DNA of 64,000 bases from CAZSAK01 sp964605155 (GTDB taxonomy: Bacteria; Pseudomonadota; Gammaproteobacteria; SZUA-140). This document shows positions 1-8,775 of the stretch, in pieces. Numbering within the stretch: position 1 is the first letter of the stretch; each line of letters begins with the position of its first letter. Location of the stretch: the NCBI GenBank assembly GCA_964605155.1, contig CAZSAK010000004.1, positions 105,493 to 169,492 of the forward strand, in the 5' to 3' direction. The notes below the pieces were generated by a model. That model did not search any database, was not told the origin of the DNA, and worked only from the letters and a program-made list of their open reading frames with translations. A program made the translations under genes and the position numbers.

Positions 1-1
1 C

Positions 2-1957
2 TGGCAGGCCATGGAGGGGATCGGGTTCAGTCATGCACGGTTGTCTATCATTGATCTGGATCAACAACGCGGTCAACAACCTTTCGTCTCCGCTGATAAA
101 CGCCTGATGCTGACCAAAAACGGCGAACTCTATGACTACCAGCGCCTGCGTGCGGACTCGACCAGCCGCGGTGCCCGTTTTCATACCAAGAGTGATTCGG
201 AAATCATCATGCACCTGTATCCCCGGCTGGGGATCGATAAAACCCTGCCCCACCTGCGTGGAGAGTTCGCCTTCGGCCTCTATGACCGGCAGGAGGACAC
301 CCTGTACCTGGTGCGTGACCGTTTCGGCATCAAGCCGCTTTACTGGACCCGGATCGGCGAAGGCGATGCTGATGGCGGGTTGGTATTCGGCTCCGAACTC
401 AAGGTCCTGTTTGCCCACCCCGAGGTCAAGCGCGAGATCGATTCCGCCGGGCTTTTTCACCAGTTGATGCAGACCATCGTACCGGGTACCACCGCCTTTA
501 AGGGCGTGAACCAGGTCAAGCCCGGCCATATGCTGGCCATCCGCCGTCGCGATGGCCGGCTGCATATCGAAGAGCGGCGATACTGGGACATGCCGTTTCC
601 GGAGGAGAGCACCCGCAGCAACACATTCGATGAGTCCGATTATATAGAAGGGGTACGTGAACGCCTGATCGAGGCGGTGCAATTGCGGCTCGAGGCGGAC
701 GTTCCCGTGGGCTGTTATCTATCCGGCGGCATCGATTCCTGTTCCATTGTCGGCTTGGCGGCCGCCAGTACCCAGGGTTCGGTCAAGACCTTTACCATCG
801 GATTCGACAGTGCGGATTATGATGAAACACCAATCGCTCGCGAGATGGCCGAGGCCTGCGGTGCCGATCAGGAGGTGCTGTTCCTCGATGCAACCCACCT
901 ATATGACTACTTCGAGGAAACGCTCTGGCATACCGAACGCACCATCTATAACACCCTCGGCGTTGCAAAACTGCTGATGAGCAGACGCGTGAATGAAACC
1001 GGTTACAAGGTGGTGATGACTGGTGAAGGATCGGATGAGCTGTTCGGCGGCTACCCGGCCTTCCGGCGTGATATGTTTCTGCACGGTCTCGATCACCTCC
1101 CGGCTGAGGAACGCAGCGAATGGGAAGGTATGCTGGCTGAGAACAACAAGCTGTTCACGGGATCGATGCTGGCCGAGCAGATCGTCGAGGATCCGGCATT
1201 GAACGCCAAAGTCGGTTTCACGCCATCCTGCCTGCAACCCTGGCTCGCCAGCGGTCAACGTGTACCGGGTCTATTGAACCCCGAACGACGCGCGGAACTG
1301 GCAGGTTACTCACCGGGTGCCGCCATCGCCGAGACCCTCGATGCCGATGCATTACGTAACCGCCATCCCCTGGATCGTGCCCAGTATGTGTGGATCAAGA
1401 CCATGCTTGAAGGTCAGATCCTCACCTGGGGTGGCGACAGGGTCGACATGGCGAATGCCATGGAGGCGCGACCGCCGTTCCTTGATCATCAGCTTGCCGA
1501 ATATGCCGCCCAGCTGCCGCCGACCATGCGTATCCACGGGCGTATCGAAAAATACGCCTTGCGTGAGGCCATGAAAGGACTGTTACCTGAAACCTTATAC
1601 AAGAGAGAGAAGTTCGCCTTCATGGCGCCCCCGGCACATACCGATCCGAACAAATGGGCCGCGATGCAAAACCTGGCGCGACGCTATCTGGCGAGGGACG
1701 TTATCGAAGAGACCGGGCTGCTGGATGCAGACGGGGTCGAGGCATTGTTCCGGTTGCATGATGCGACGGATACCTCGGTAGCCACCCAGACACAACTCGA
1801 TGCCGTCATCAATCACCTGCTTGGTGTACAAATTCTCCATCAACAGTTTATCGCCGGCGATATTCCCGCGATGGCCCGCCGTAAGGCAGAAAGCCTGGGC
1901 TGGTCGGCCGCTATCGGCCCGAGTCGGACCCATGCCGATGAGGTGGCAGCAGGCTGA
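2..1957 (+). CDS. Asparagine synthase (glutamine-hydrolysing) family protein, 5' end outside window
   Basis: Class-II glutamine amidotransferase fused to an ATP-pyrophosphatase domain; the family amidates an acidic substrate using ammonia from glutamine. The reading frame is open to the window edge and lacks the N-terminal Cys of the glutaminase, so the gene begins upstream. Visible motifs are GFSHARLSIIDL and RDRFGIKPLYW in the glutaminase half and the PP-loop LSGGIDS (about residue 240), followed by MTGEGSDELFGGY, in the synthetase half. A true asparagine synthase or a specialised amidotransferase of a peptide or polysaccharide pathway are both possible; the methyltransferase downstream suggests a biosynthetic cassette. 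Family certain, substrate unknown. Confidence 0.9.
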   Translation, partial: WQAMEGIGFSHARLSIIDLDQQRGQQPFVSADKRLMLTKNGELYDYQRLRADSTSRGARFHTKSDSEIIMHLYPRLGIDKTLPHLRGEFAFGLYDRQEDTLYLVRDRFGIKPLYWTRIGEGDADGGLVFGSELKVLFAHPEVKREIDSAGLFHQLMQTIVPGTTAFKGVNQVKPGHMLAIRRRDGRLHIEERRYWDMPFPEESTRSNTFDESDYIEGVRERLIEAVQLRLEADVPVGCYLSGGIDSCSIVGLAAASTQGSVKTFTIGFDSADYDETPIAREMAEACGADQEVLFLDATHLYDYFEETLWHTERTIYNTLGVAKLLMSRRVNETGYKVVMTGEGSDELFGGYPAFRRDMFLHGLDHLPAEERSEWEGMLAENNKLFTGSMLAEQIVEDPALNAKVGFTPSCLQPWLASGQRVPGLLNPERRAELAGYSPGAAIAETLDADALRNRHPLDRAQYVWIKTMLEGQILTWGGDRVDMANAMEARPPFLDHQLAEYAAQLPPTMRIHGRIEKYALREAMKGLLPETLYKREKFAFMAPPAHTDPNKWAAMQNLARRYLARDVIEETGLLDADGVEALFRLHDATDTSVATQTQLDAVINHLLGVQILHQQFIAGDIPAMARRKAESLGWSAAIGPSRTHADEVAAG

Positions 1958-2024
1958 TCCTGGATTTCAAGTCAACGGTATTTTGGTTTTCCCACATTCA
2001 CATTGAAATAATAAGGGGTAGATA

Positions 2025-2846
2025 ATGACAACATCAGCAATGAATCATATCTGGCACAAGCGCCTGAAAGAAATTGATAATCCTATTCAAAGTATCCATA
2101 TCCCGAAGAATATCACCGACGAGCCGGACCAGGACGAAGAATGGTGTGAAGTCGTAACCAATAACAAAAAGCAGCGTATACGCTTTCATGACTATGATGA
2201 AGTATTCGGTATACCGGGCCTGTATGAGCGATTGTTTTACGATACCCTTGAGTGCTGTTCGCCCGGTTATGTCGTTGATCTGCTGGATGACGTCACACGT
2301 GAATGGGATACCGAACTGAACAATTTAAAGGTACTGGATGTGGGTGCGGGTAACGGCATGGTAGGTGACGAATTGCACCACCGTGGTGTACGCAAGGTGA
2401 TCGGTGTGGATATTATCGATGAGGCAAAGCAGGCGACTTTGCGTGATCGTCCCGGTGTATATGAAGACTACCGGGTGGCCGACCTGACCGCGCTGCCCGG
2501 AAAAGACGAACAGGCATTGCGCAAGCATGGCCTGAATTGCCTGACCACCGTGGCGGCCCTGGGTTACGGTGATATCCCGCCGCTGGCCTTTCTCAAGGCG
2601 CTGGATCTTATCAGTACGCCTGCCTGGGCAGCGTTTAACATCAAGGAAACCTTTTTGCATGAAAGCGACCAAAGCGGATTCAGTCGACTGATTCGTAAGC
2701 TGATTCAACAGGACTTTCTCCAGCCGCAGTGTTACCGGCGTTACCGTCACCGCAACTCAATGGCGGGTGATCCACTTTACTACATTGCCATGATCACGAA
2801 GAAGTGCAAACCGGTCGAACCCAGGTCGTTTGCCGAATACGCCTAA
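2025..2846 (+). CDS. SAM-dependent class I methyltransferase
   Basis: A 273-residue Rossmann-type methyltransferase. Motif I is VLDVGAGNGMVGDEL at about residue 105, followed by an acidic strand end (VIGVDIID), as expected for S-adenosylmethionine binding. The first 90 residues are a non-catalytic extension. It starts 67 bp after the asparagine synthase, preceded by AAGGGGTAG, and probably shares its transcript. The substrate cannot be read from the sequence; the pairing suggests both modify the same small molecule or polymer. Confidence 0.8.
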   Translation: MTTSAMNHIWHKRLKEIDNPIQSIHIPKNITDEPDQDEEWCEVVTNNKKQRIRFHDYDEVFGIPGLYERLFYDTLECCSPGYVVDLLDDVTREWDTELNNLKVLDVGAGNGMVGDELHHRGVRKVIGVDIIDEAKQATLRDRPGVYEDYRVADLTALPGKDEQALRKHGLNCLTTVAALGYGDIPPLAFLKALDLISTPAWAAFNIKETFLHESDQSGFSRLIRKLIQQDFLQPQCYRRYRHRNSMAGDPLYYIAMITKKCKPVEPRSFAEYA

Positions 2847-2964
2847 ATCCGCTCGCATGGGCATTCATCAAGCCATGATGTTGCATATCACGCGGGGAAT
2901 TACCCCGTTGCTCGTCCTGGCCACGGATCAACATAGTCAGGTAGTGACCATGTCAATCGCGCCA

Positions 2965-3309
2965 TCAGCGACCATCGTTCACCACCATTGACCGCGGCCG
3001 TTCGAATCGCTCCATGGATAATCCATGATAGACATATGCCTCGCAACAAAGCGGTCGGATGATGGCAGGTCGTGTCCTGTAATCCATACCGTCGAATAAT
3101 GTGGCCGAATTCTCAAGTACTGCCGGCAGTAAATTCACCGTTCCGCTGCCCTCGTCGAACTGTTCCTCGTCGCGCCGGTTAATGTCGCTTGGCAGCAGGT
3201 CTTCGAACGCCTTGCGCAGGATCCATTTGCCTGTGCGTCTCCCGTGCGCTGTGCCATGGAGCTTGAACCCCGCCGGTTTGGTCAGCGCCTTCTCGATGAA
3301 AAGTGGCAT
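2965..3309 (-). pseudogene. Remnant of a second asparagine synthase (C-terminal end only)
   Basis: The minus strand reads through a stretch typical of the extreme C terminus of large asparagine-synthase-related proteins: KWILRKAFEDLLPSDI, then RDEEQFDEGSGTVNLLP, then a cysteine-containing tail. The glutaminase domain and the PP-loop ATPase are absent; the sequence where they should be is occupied by the ABC transporter gene on the opposite strand. The frame is intact for about 115 codons, so the deletion may be fairly recent, but the piece cannot be catalytic alone. It is not a copy of the adjacent asparagine synthase, whose tail differs. Confidence 0.65.
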
Positions 3310-3358
3310 AAGCGCCTCATTCCTTGAGTGTAACGGATAAATTTCACACACTATCCCC

Positions 3359-4111
3359 ATGCTGGAACTGATACAAGTATCCAAACACTATGGAGATACA
3401 GCAGCGTTGGCGCTGACCAATCTGCGGATACCGGAGGGTGAAACCCTGGTGCTCATCGGTCCCAGTGGCTGCGGTAAGTCAACCCTGTTGCGCCTGATTG
3501 CCGGTTTGATACAACCTGACAGCGGTACGATCACACTCGAGGGAATGACGCTGACACCGGACAATATACTGACGGCGCGACAACGGATGGGTTATGTGAT
3601 ACAGGACGGTGGCCTGTTTCCCCATCTAAACATTCGTGACAATGTGACCGTCATGGCGTGCTACCTGCGGCGGGAGAGCGCCTGGATTGATGCGCGGCTG
3701 GCCGAGTTGGCGCAACTGGTCCGTCTGCCATCGGATCTAATGCACCGTTATCCATCCGAGTTGTCGGGTGGTCAGCGCCAACGCGTCAGCCTGATGCGCG
3801 CCCTGATGCTTGATCCCGAAGTGTTGCTGCTGGACGAACCTCTGGGTGCCCTGGATCCCATGATTCGTTACGAATTGCAGCGGGAACTCAGGGGGATCTT
3901 TGCACGGCTTGGTAAGACCGTTGTCATGGTAACGCATGACATCGCCGAGGCAGCCTTTTTCGGACATACACTGGTGCTGATGCGGGATGGCCATATTATC
4001 CAGACCGGCACCTTCAAGTCGCTTGCACGGACACCCGCGGAGGCATTCGTCGAGCAGTTCATCAATGCCCAGCGTGATCCGATGGAACAGCTTGCCAGGG
4101 TACTGAAATGA
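3359..4111 (+). CDS. ABC transporter ATP-binding protein, osmoprotectant (OpuC/ProV) type
   Basis: A 250-residue nucleotide-binding subunit. Walker A is GPSGCGKST (about residue 34), the Q-loop is VIQDGGLFPHL, the signature is LSGGQRQRVSL, Walker B is VLLLDEPLGALD and the switch histidine lies in MVTHDIAEA. The DGGLFPH Q-loop is typical of glycine betaine/choline importers. It has no C-terminal CBS domains, unlike full-length OpuCA/ProV. The stop overlaps the start of the next gene by 4 bp, so the two are translationally coupled and form one importer. Substrate assignment to quaternary amines or betaine-like compounds is by family only. Confidence 0.88.
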   Translation: MLELIQVSKHYGDTAALALTNLRIPEGETLVLIGPSGCGKSTLLRLIAGLIQPDSGTITLEGMTLTPDNILTARQRMGYVIQDGGLFPHLNIRDNVTVMACYLRRESAWIDARLAELAQLVRLPSDLMHRYPSELSGGQRQRVSLMRALMLDPEVLLLDEPLGALDPMIRYELQRELRGIFARLGKTVVMVTHDIAEAAFFGHTLVLMRDGHIIQTGTFKSLARTPAEAFVEQFINAQRDPMEQLARVLK

Positions 4112-5640
4112 TTACCTGGCGCACGCGTGTTACAGCATGGGTACTGGTGTTCTGCTTTTCTCCTCTACCCGCAATTGCAGCCGGCGAATCGCCTGCAACG
4201 ATCACCGTTGGCTCCAAGAGCTTCACCGAATCGGTGATCATCGGTGAAATGCTGGTTCATATGATTCGCCAGACCGGTCACGAAGCCCGTCACAGACGGC
4301 AACTGGGAGGGACACGGGTACTGTGGAATGCGCTAGTCAGCGGCGAGATCGATGCCTATCCGGAATATACCGGCACCCTGATCCAGGAGATCCTGGTGAG
4401 AGAAAATCTGCAGACGGATGCGCAACTCAAGCGGGCTCTCGCGGCGCGTGGGCTGCGTATGACCGCGCCACTGGGCTTTAACAATACCTATGCGATCGGT
4501 ATGAAGGACAAACTGGCCGGGAGACTCGGTATACGCACGATATCGGATTTACGCAACCATCCCGATCTTGTATTCGGATTCGGCAATGAGTTCATGGACC
4601 GGGCAGACGGTTGGCCCGGGTTGCAAAGACGTTATCAACTCCCGCAAAGCCATGTAACTGGCCTTGACCATGACCTCGCTTACCGTGGTATCGAGTCAGG
4701 ATCATTACAGGTAACGGATCTTTATGCGACCGATGCGGAGATCGCTTATTACAATCTGCGAGTACTCGAGGATGACCTGGATTATTTTCCGGTCTATAAC
4801 GCCGTGATCTTGTATCGCGCCGATCTGCAGCAGCGAGTTCCTGAGTTGGTGGCGCTTTTCAACCGGCTTGCAGGACGCATTGATGCGCACATCATGAGCA
4901 GGATGAATGCACAGGTCAAGCTCGATGGACAATCCGAGGCCGCTGTGGCCGCCGGGTTTCTCGAGGATACTCTGCAACTGGACATCGATCTGCAACAGCA
5001 AAATGCATGGCAGCGTTTATGGCGGAATACCATGGCACATCTCGTACTGGTGGCAATATCCCTGGGTGCCGCCATCCTTGTATCCGTGCCGCTGGGTATC
5101 CTTGCGGCGCGTCGCCCGCGCCTGGGTCAGATCATTCTGGGCGTCGCCGGTCTGATTCAGACCATCCCCTCACTGGCCTTGTTTGTTTTCATGATCCCGT
5201 TACTCGGTATCGGTGGTCCCCCGGCAATCGTTGCGCTGTTTCTCTACAGCCTGCTGCCGATCATTCGTAACACCTATGCAGGGCTCAAGGATATCCCGCC
5301 ACCGATCGTCGAATCGGCACGCGCCCTCGGTTTGCCGTCGCGTGCAAGGCTGCGTATCGTGGAATTACCCCTGGCGACCCGGGCCATACTTGCCGGGATC
5401 AAGACGTCGGCGGTGATCAATGTGGGCACAGCCACGTTGAGCGCCCTGATCGGCGCCGGGGGTTACGGCCAGCCAATACTCACGGGTATACGGCTGGATG
5501 ATATCGGCCTGATCATGCAGGGAGCGGTCCCGGCGGCACTGCTGGCACTATTGGTACAAGGTCTGTTTGAATTGATCGAACGGTACCTGTTACCGCGAGA
5601 TCTTGGCAGGTCTGAAGCCGGCCTGAGGCTCATCGGATGA
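4108..5640 (+). CDS. ABC transporter substrate-binding protein/permease fusion, glycine betaine/choline type
   Basis: A 510-residue fusion. Residues 1-25 form a signal sequence or first membrane segment. Residues 30-290 are an OpuAC/ProX-type binding domain beginning TVGSKSFTESVIIGEM and containing DAYPEYTGTL. Residues 305-500 are a permease with about five membrane segments and the cytoplasmic coupling (EAA) loop ESARALGLPSRARLRIVELP. The domain order is binder then permease; the better-known OpuA/EgtU-type fusions have permease first. With the upstream ATPase this makes a complete importer encoded by two genes. Exact ligand unknown. Confidence 0.85.
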   Translation: MITWRTRVTAWVLVFCFSPLPAIAAGESPATITVGSKSFTESVIIGEMLVHMIRQTGHEARHRRQLGGTRVLWNALVSGEIDAYPEYTGTLIQEILVRENLQTDAQLKRALAARGLRMTAPLGFNNTYAIGMKDKLAGRLGIRTISDLRNHPDLVFGFGNEFMDRADGWPGLQRRYQLPQSHVTGLDHDLAYRGIESGSLQVTDLYATDAEIAYYNLRVLEDDLDYFPVYNAVILYRADLQQRVPELVALFNRLAGRIDAHIMSRMNAQVKLDGQSEAAVAAGFLEDTLQLDIDLQQQNAWQRLWRNTMAHLVLVAISLGAAILVSVPLGILAARRPRLGQIILGVAGLIQTIPSLALFVFMIPLLGIGGPPAIVALFLYSLLPIIRNTYAGLKDIPPPIVESARALGLPSRARLRIVELPLATRAILAGIKTSAVINVGTATLSALIGAGGYGQPILTGIRLDDIGLIMQGAVPAALLALLVQGLFELIERYLLPRDLGRSEAGLRLIG

Positions 5641-5651
5641 CTCGTTGTGGT

Positions 5652-6152
5652 TCAGGATAGATCGATTTCAGGATGAAAGGTCCGCAGCGCTCTCGCCCCT
5701 ATCACTATGAATATGATCATGACGACGAGTTGCACGGCATAAAACGGCGGTTCGGACAATGTCGGTGCCATTGATCTCAGGAGCTGAACCTTCTTGAATA
5801 GCTGTGCGACGGCGAGGAAGACGTTCAGGTAAAGTGCGAGCACGGCACCCATCACAAAGGACCAGCGCCAGGGACCCGCAAGGCGATAGCCGTATAACGC
5901 GAGGATTGCTACTGCCAGTACAATCAGCGAAATGATGGCGACCGCAATAGTCGTGTTGAAAAACGGTACCCTGAAATATAAACTGGTCATACTGGTCAAG
6001 ACTGTCGAAGCCAGAAAGAGTACAGTCCAGCCCTCGAGCAGTTTGTTCCTGAGCATTCCCAAAACCACAATGAAGCCCGAGAAGATCCCTATCAAGCTCA
6101 ACACGACATGGATCATTATAAATGTGTGAATTCCGATAATATCGATGATCAT
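5652..6152 (-). CDS. Four-helix integral membrane protein of unknown function
   Basis: The ATG at 6152 is chosen because a strong GGAGGGAGG lies seven bases upstream; a TTG further out would include the ribosome site. The 166-residue product is almost entirely hydrophobic, with four predicted membrane segments (about residues 5-30, 40-60, 68-90, 100-120) and a fifth near 135-155. There are no catalytic motifs or cysteines. It converges with the ABC transporter operon. I recognise no family with confidence. Confidence 0.65.
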   Translation of the reverse strand: MIIDIIGIHTFIMIHVVLSLIGIFSGFIVVLGMLRNKLLEGWTVLFLASTVLTSMTSLYFRVPFFNTTIAVAIISLIVLAVAILALYGYRLAGPWRWSFVMGAVLALYLNVFLAVAQLFKKVQLLRSMAPTLSEPPFYAVQLVVMIIFIVIGARALRTFHPEIDLS

Positions 6153-6288
6153 TATGCCCCTCCCTCCGATCAAGGCCCGCTGTTAGAGATTTTGCGATCA
6201 CATTTTGCCGGCCTTCGCAAGGTTGCCGCTTCAGATGTGACTATATGGCTGATGCTGTCCCCGTCTGGAAGTGCGCACAGTCTTACAC

Positions 6289-6333
6289 AGTGTGTCCCTG
6301 CTTATCATTGTCGACATTGTCATACAATGACAA
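6289..6333. promoter_or_regulatory. Palindrome cluster, candidate upstream activator sites
   Basis: Three adjacent palindromes are visible: ACACAGTGTGT (6289-6299), TGTCGACA (6309-6316) and TTGTCAT-ACA-ATGACAA (6317-6333). Their distance of roughly 125-170 bp upstream of the start site predicted from the sigma-54 element suits enhancer binding by a NifA-like activator, and such an activator is encoded just downstream. The link is inference. Confidence 0.35.
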
Positions 6334-6432
6334 CCCTTCATTTATCACATGCGCATCAGTGCTTGCCGCCTGCGAACAGATAATCATATAAACATCAGCT
6401 GGTTGCAATTTATTTTTTGCGATTTCAGGTAT

Positions 6433-6448
6433 TGGCATGCAAGCTGCA
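6433..6448 (+). promoter_or_regulatory. Sigma-54 (-24/-12) promoter
   Basis: TGGCATGCAAGCTGCA matches the consensus TGGCAYRNNNNTTGCW at every defined position but one and has the obligatory GG-N10-GC spacing. The predicted start is near 6459, giving a 60-base leader before the DUF2892 gene at 6519. Confidence 0.55.
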
Positions 6449-6518
6449 ATTACCTGGTCAAGGGAATTTCCGGAATACCCGGGATCCTGACACTTGACGC
6501 AGCAACAGGAGATCAGAC

Positions 6519-6761
6519 ATGACACATGGCAATATTTTATATGTCGAACGCGTGATTCGTTACGTATTCGGCTGCGTTTTACTGCTGGGAATATTGCACC
6601 TGAATGTACCCCCCGTACTGGCATTCATCGCGGCCTACGCAATACTTACCGCGATGATTGCCTGGGAACCGATTTATGCACTGTACGGAACTGTGAAAGC
6701 GGTGATTCCCGTGCCGAGGTTTTACCCCAGGCCGGCAAGCGAGCCGGTTCTCAACACCTAG
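6519..6761 (+). CDS. DUF2892-like small inner-membrane protein
   Basis: An 80-residue protein with the layout of the DUF2892 (YgaP transmembrane domain) family: a short N-terminal RVIRYVFGC amphipathic start, two membrane helices (about residues 15-33 and 36-54), and the closing MIAWEPIYALYG, matching the family's GW/CP-x-YxLxG ending. It is one of seven such proteins in this window. It follows a sigma-54-type promoter and ends in a strong terminator, so it is probably a monocistronic, stress- or nutrient-controlled gene. Function unknown; the rhodanese domain that YgaP carries is absent. Confidence 0.7.
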   Translation: MTHGNILYVERVIRYVFGCVLLLGILHLNVPPVLAFIAAYAILTAMIAWEPIYALYGTVKAVIPVPRFYPRPASEPVLNT

Positions 6762-6792
6762 ATCATACCAACCGCAGGAATTGCCCTCCTTC

Positions 6793-6831
6793 GAAGCGCC
6801 CTGTCCCCCCAGGGGCGCTTCACTTTTTTTT
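6793..6831 (+). terminator. Rho-independent terminator
   Basis: Perfect stem GAAGCGCCC / GGGCGCTTC (6793-6801 with 6813-6821) followed by CAC and a run of eight T. It ends the DUF2892 transcript from 6519. Confidence 0.9.
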
Positions 6832-7037
6832 CATATAGTTAACCGATGACAGGCAGCGTTACTGTGCTGGTGATGGACATGATTGGTGCAACACGCACCA
6901 TATCTGACTGCATGGATGCTGAATGCAAAGCCTTGACGCATCCAGCTGCCCGTTTTCCATGGCATGGTTGTTGCGAATTCAGATATAAAGTTCGCAGTAT
7001 GGACATCAGCAGGATACATGGATAGATACTCGATTTT

Positions 7038-8627
7038 ATGCTAACAGATATACTGGACGACGGGCTCGATGAGCACCCGGTAGTGAGCAAAGACGTGGCG
7101 GAGGTTTTTCTGATCGCAGCGGACCTGATCGGCAAGACCCTCGAGCCGGAACAGGCGATCGGGGGTATCCTGCAATTACTGGCCGATCGACTGCAGCTCG
7201 ACAAGGGACGTGTTGTACTGCCGGACAGGGAATCGGGCATCCTGCGTATATGCTATGCCCATGGACTCAGCAAACAGGAGCGGGCTCGAGGTAACTATGC
7301 CCTCGGGGAAGGCGTTACCGGCCGCGTCATGGCCGAAGCCAGCATCGCCCTGGTGCCTGATATCAGAAAAGAACCCGAATACCTGGCACGTGTATTCAGC
7401 AGGACAAGGCTGCCGGATAATACCGATATTGCATTCATCGCCGTTCCGATCATGCAGGATGAACGGCCAATCGGGGTCCTTGCGGTCAATCCCGTTCACA
7501 CTAAACAGACTGATTTTGATGTTGGACTGTATGTATTACAGGTCCTGGCATCGATAATCGGCCAGATCCTGCGCATTAACAGTCTGGTTAAGGAACGAAC
7601 CCGTGAGTTGATCCACGAGAATCGTGCGCTGAAGATCGCCCGCGATCTGGATGGGGCGAGCTACGGTATCCTCGGTAAAAGCCAGGCATTGCTCCAGGCC
7701 CAGCAAAATGCATTACGCGCGGCTTCATCACAAGCCACGGTAATGCTGGTCGGTGAGTCGGGCACCGGCAAGGAGAAATTCGCGCGGATGATTCATTTTG
7801 CCGGTATCCGACGGGATCAAACCTTCGTTTGCATCAATTGCGCGGCGATTCCCGAAAACCTGCTGGAGTCCGAGTTATTCGGTCACGAGAAAGGCAGCTT
7901 TACAGGTGCGACGCATACCCGTACCGGGAAATTCGAACAGGCCTCCGGGGGTACGCTGTTCCTCGATGAAATCGGTGATATGAACATAGACCTGCAGGCA
8001 AAGTTGTTGCGTACACTGCAGGATAAAAAGATACAGCGTGTGGGCGGACGGGATGAAATCAGTGTGGATGTACGCATTATCACGGCCACTCACAAGAATC
8101 TGCAGGATCTCGTGAATAGCGGGAAGTTCCGTCTCGATCTCTATTATCGCCTCAATGTTATACGTATCGGCCTGCCCCCGCTCAGGGAACGCAAGGGCGA
8201 CATCCGTCTGTTGGCCATCTACTTCGTTAACAGGGAAAATCAACGCAATGGTCGCAACATCAATCTCCCGGAAGAGGCATTGGCCCTGCTGGAAGAGTAC
8301 GACTGGCCCGGCAATATCCGGCAACTTGAAAATGTGATCGAGCGTCTCGTCGTCATGACGGATAAGAATACTGTCACAACTCAGGATATCGAACAGATCC
8401 TGACGGAGGAGGCACGTGTTGATTCCATGACGGAGCACCTGTCCCAATTCAAATATCTTCCAGGCCTATACGGTAGACCCTATTCCCGCGTGCGTGAACA
8501 TGAACGGGAAGGTATCATGAAAGCTCTGCAGCAATCCGGGGGTAACAAGACACAGGCGGCGAAACAACTCGGTCTTACTGTCAGGCAACTCCACTATCGG
8601 CTGACCAAGCTGGACATCGAGGGTTGA
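7038..8627 (+). CDS. Sigma-54-dependent transcriptional activator with GAF sensor (NifA-like)
   Basis: A 529-residue enhancer-binding protein. Residues 20-175 form a GAF domain; residues 208-450 are the AAA+ ATPase with Walker A GESGTGKE (239-246), the sigma-54-contacting loop GSFTGA (286-291, usually GAFTGA) and Walker B LFLDEIGD (307-314). The last 45 residues are a Fis-type helix-turn-helix (NKTQAAKQLGLTVRQLHYRL), close to the NifA style. No receiver domain, so activity is set by the GAF ligand or a partner protein. A sigma-54 promoter with palindromes lies 600 bp upstream before the DUF2892 gene, a likely target. No nitrogenase genes are present, so NifA itself is not claimed. Confidence 0.88.
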   Translation: MLTDILDDGLDEHPVVSKDVAEVFLIAADLIGKTLEPEQAIGGILQLLADRLQLDKGRVVLPDRESGILRICYAHGLSKQERARGNYALGEGVTGRVMAEASIALVPDIRKEPEYLARVFSRTRLPDNTDIAFIAVPIMQDERPIGVLAVNPVHTKQTDFDVGLYVLQVLASIIGQILRINSLVKERTRELIHENRALKIARDLDGASYGILGKSQALLQAQQNALRAASSQATVMLVGESGTGKEKFARMIHFAGIRRDQTFVCINCAAIPENLLESELFGHEKGSFTGATHTRTGKFEQASGGTLFLDEIGDMNIDLQAKLLRTLQDKKIQRVGGRDEISVDVRIITATHKNLQDLVNSGKFRLDLYYRLNVIRIGLPPLRERKGDIRLLAIYFVNRENQRNGRNINLPEEALALLEEYDWPGNIRQLENVIERLVVMTDKNTVTTQDIEQILTEEARVDSMTEHLSQFKYLPGLYGRPYSRVREHEREGIMKALQQSGGNKTQAAKQLGLTVRQLHYRLTKLDIEG

Positions 8628-8709
8628 CGGGAACATCGGCTTTCATACAGCAAGCACCTGATTTGGCAGGCGTATTATCCCAGGTATCCATTCTGTAGCA
8701 GCCGCTGCA

Positions 8710-8747
8710 TTAAGCTGTGGTTAAGTTATCTCCCGGTAAAATATAAT
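8710..8747 (+). promoter_or_regulatory. PmrA/QseB-type box plus -10 element
   Basis: TTAAG occurs at 8710 and again at 8721, an 11-bp step; read on the other strand this is CTTAAC-N5-CTTAAT, the PmrA box pattern. A perfect TATAAT follows at 8742-8747, 16 bp after the second copy. The orientation relative to the gene is the same as in the arrays near 53 kb, though the distance to the -10 differs (16 rather than 10 bp). Confidence 0.45.
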
Positions 8748-8775
8748 TCAGGTAATTCACAGGGGAGACGCGACG

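Larger units (their letters stand above)
6153..6518. other. 366-bp intergenic regulatory region
   Basis: No plausible gene. It holds clustered palindromes at 6289-6333 and a sigma-54-type promoter at 6433-6448 (listed separately), arranged as expected for an enhancer-dependent promoter reading into the DUF2892 gene at 6519. Confidence 0.5.

Noticed and set aside
5668..6201. 177-codon minus-strand frame overlapping the membrane protein at 5652
   Set aside because: Its frame gives Arg/His/Gly-rich sequence without domains; the overlapping frame is a typical membrane protein with a strong ribosome site.
7038..8627. Calling the activator NifA
   Set aside because: Architecture and DNA-binding helix are NifA-like, but GSFTGA replaces GAFTGA and no nif genes occur in the window.
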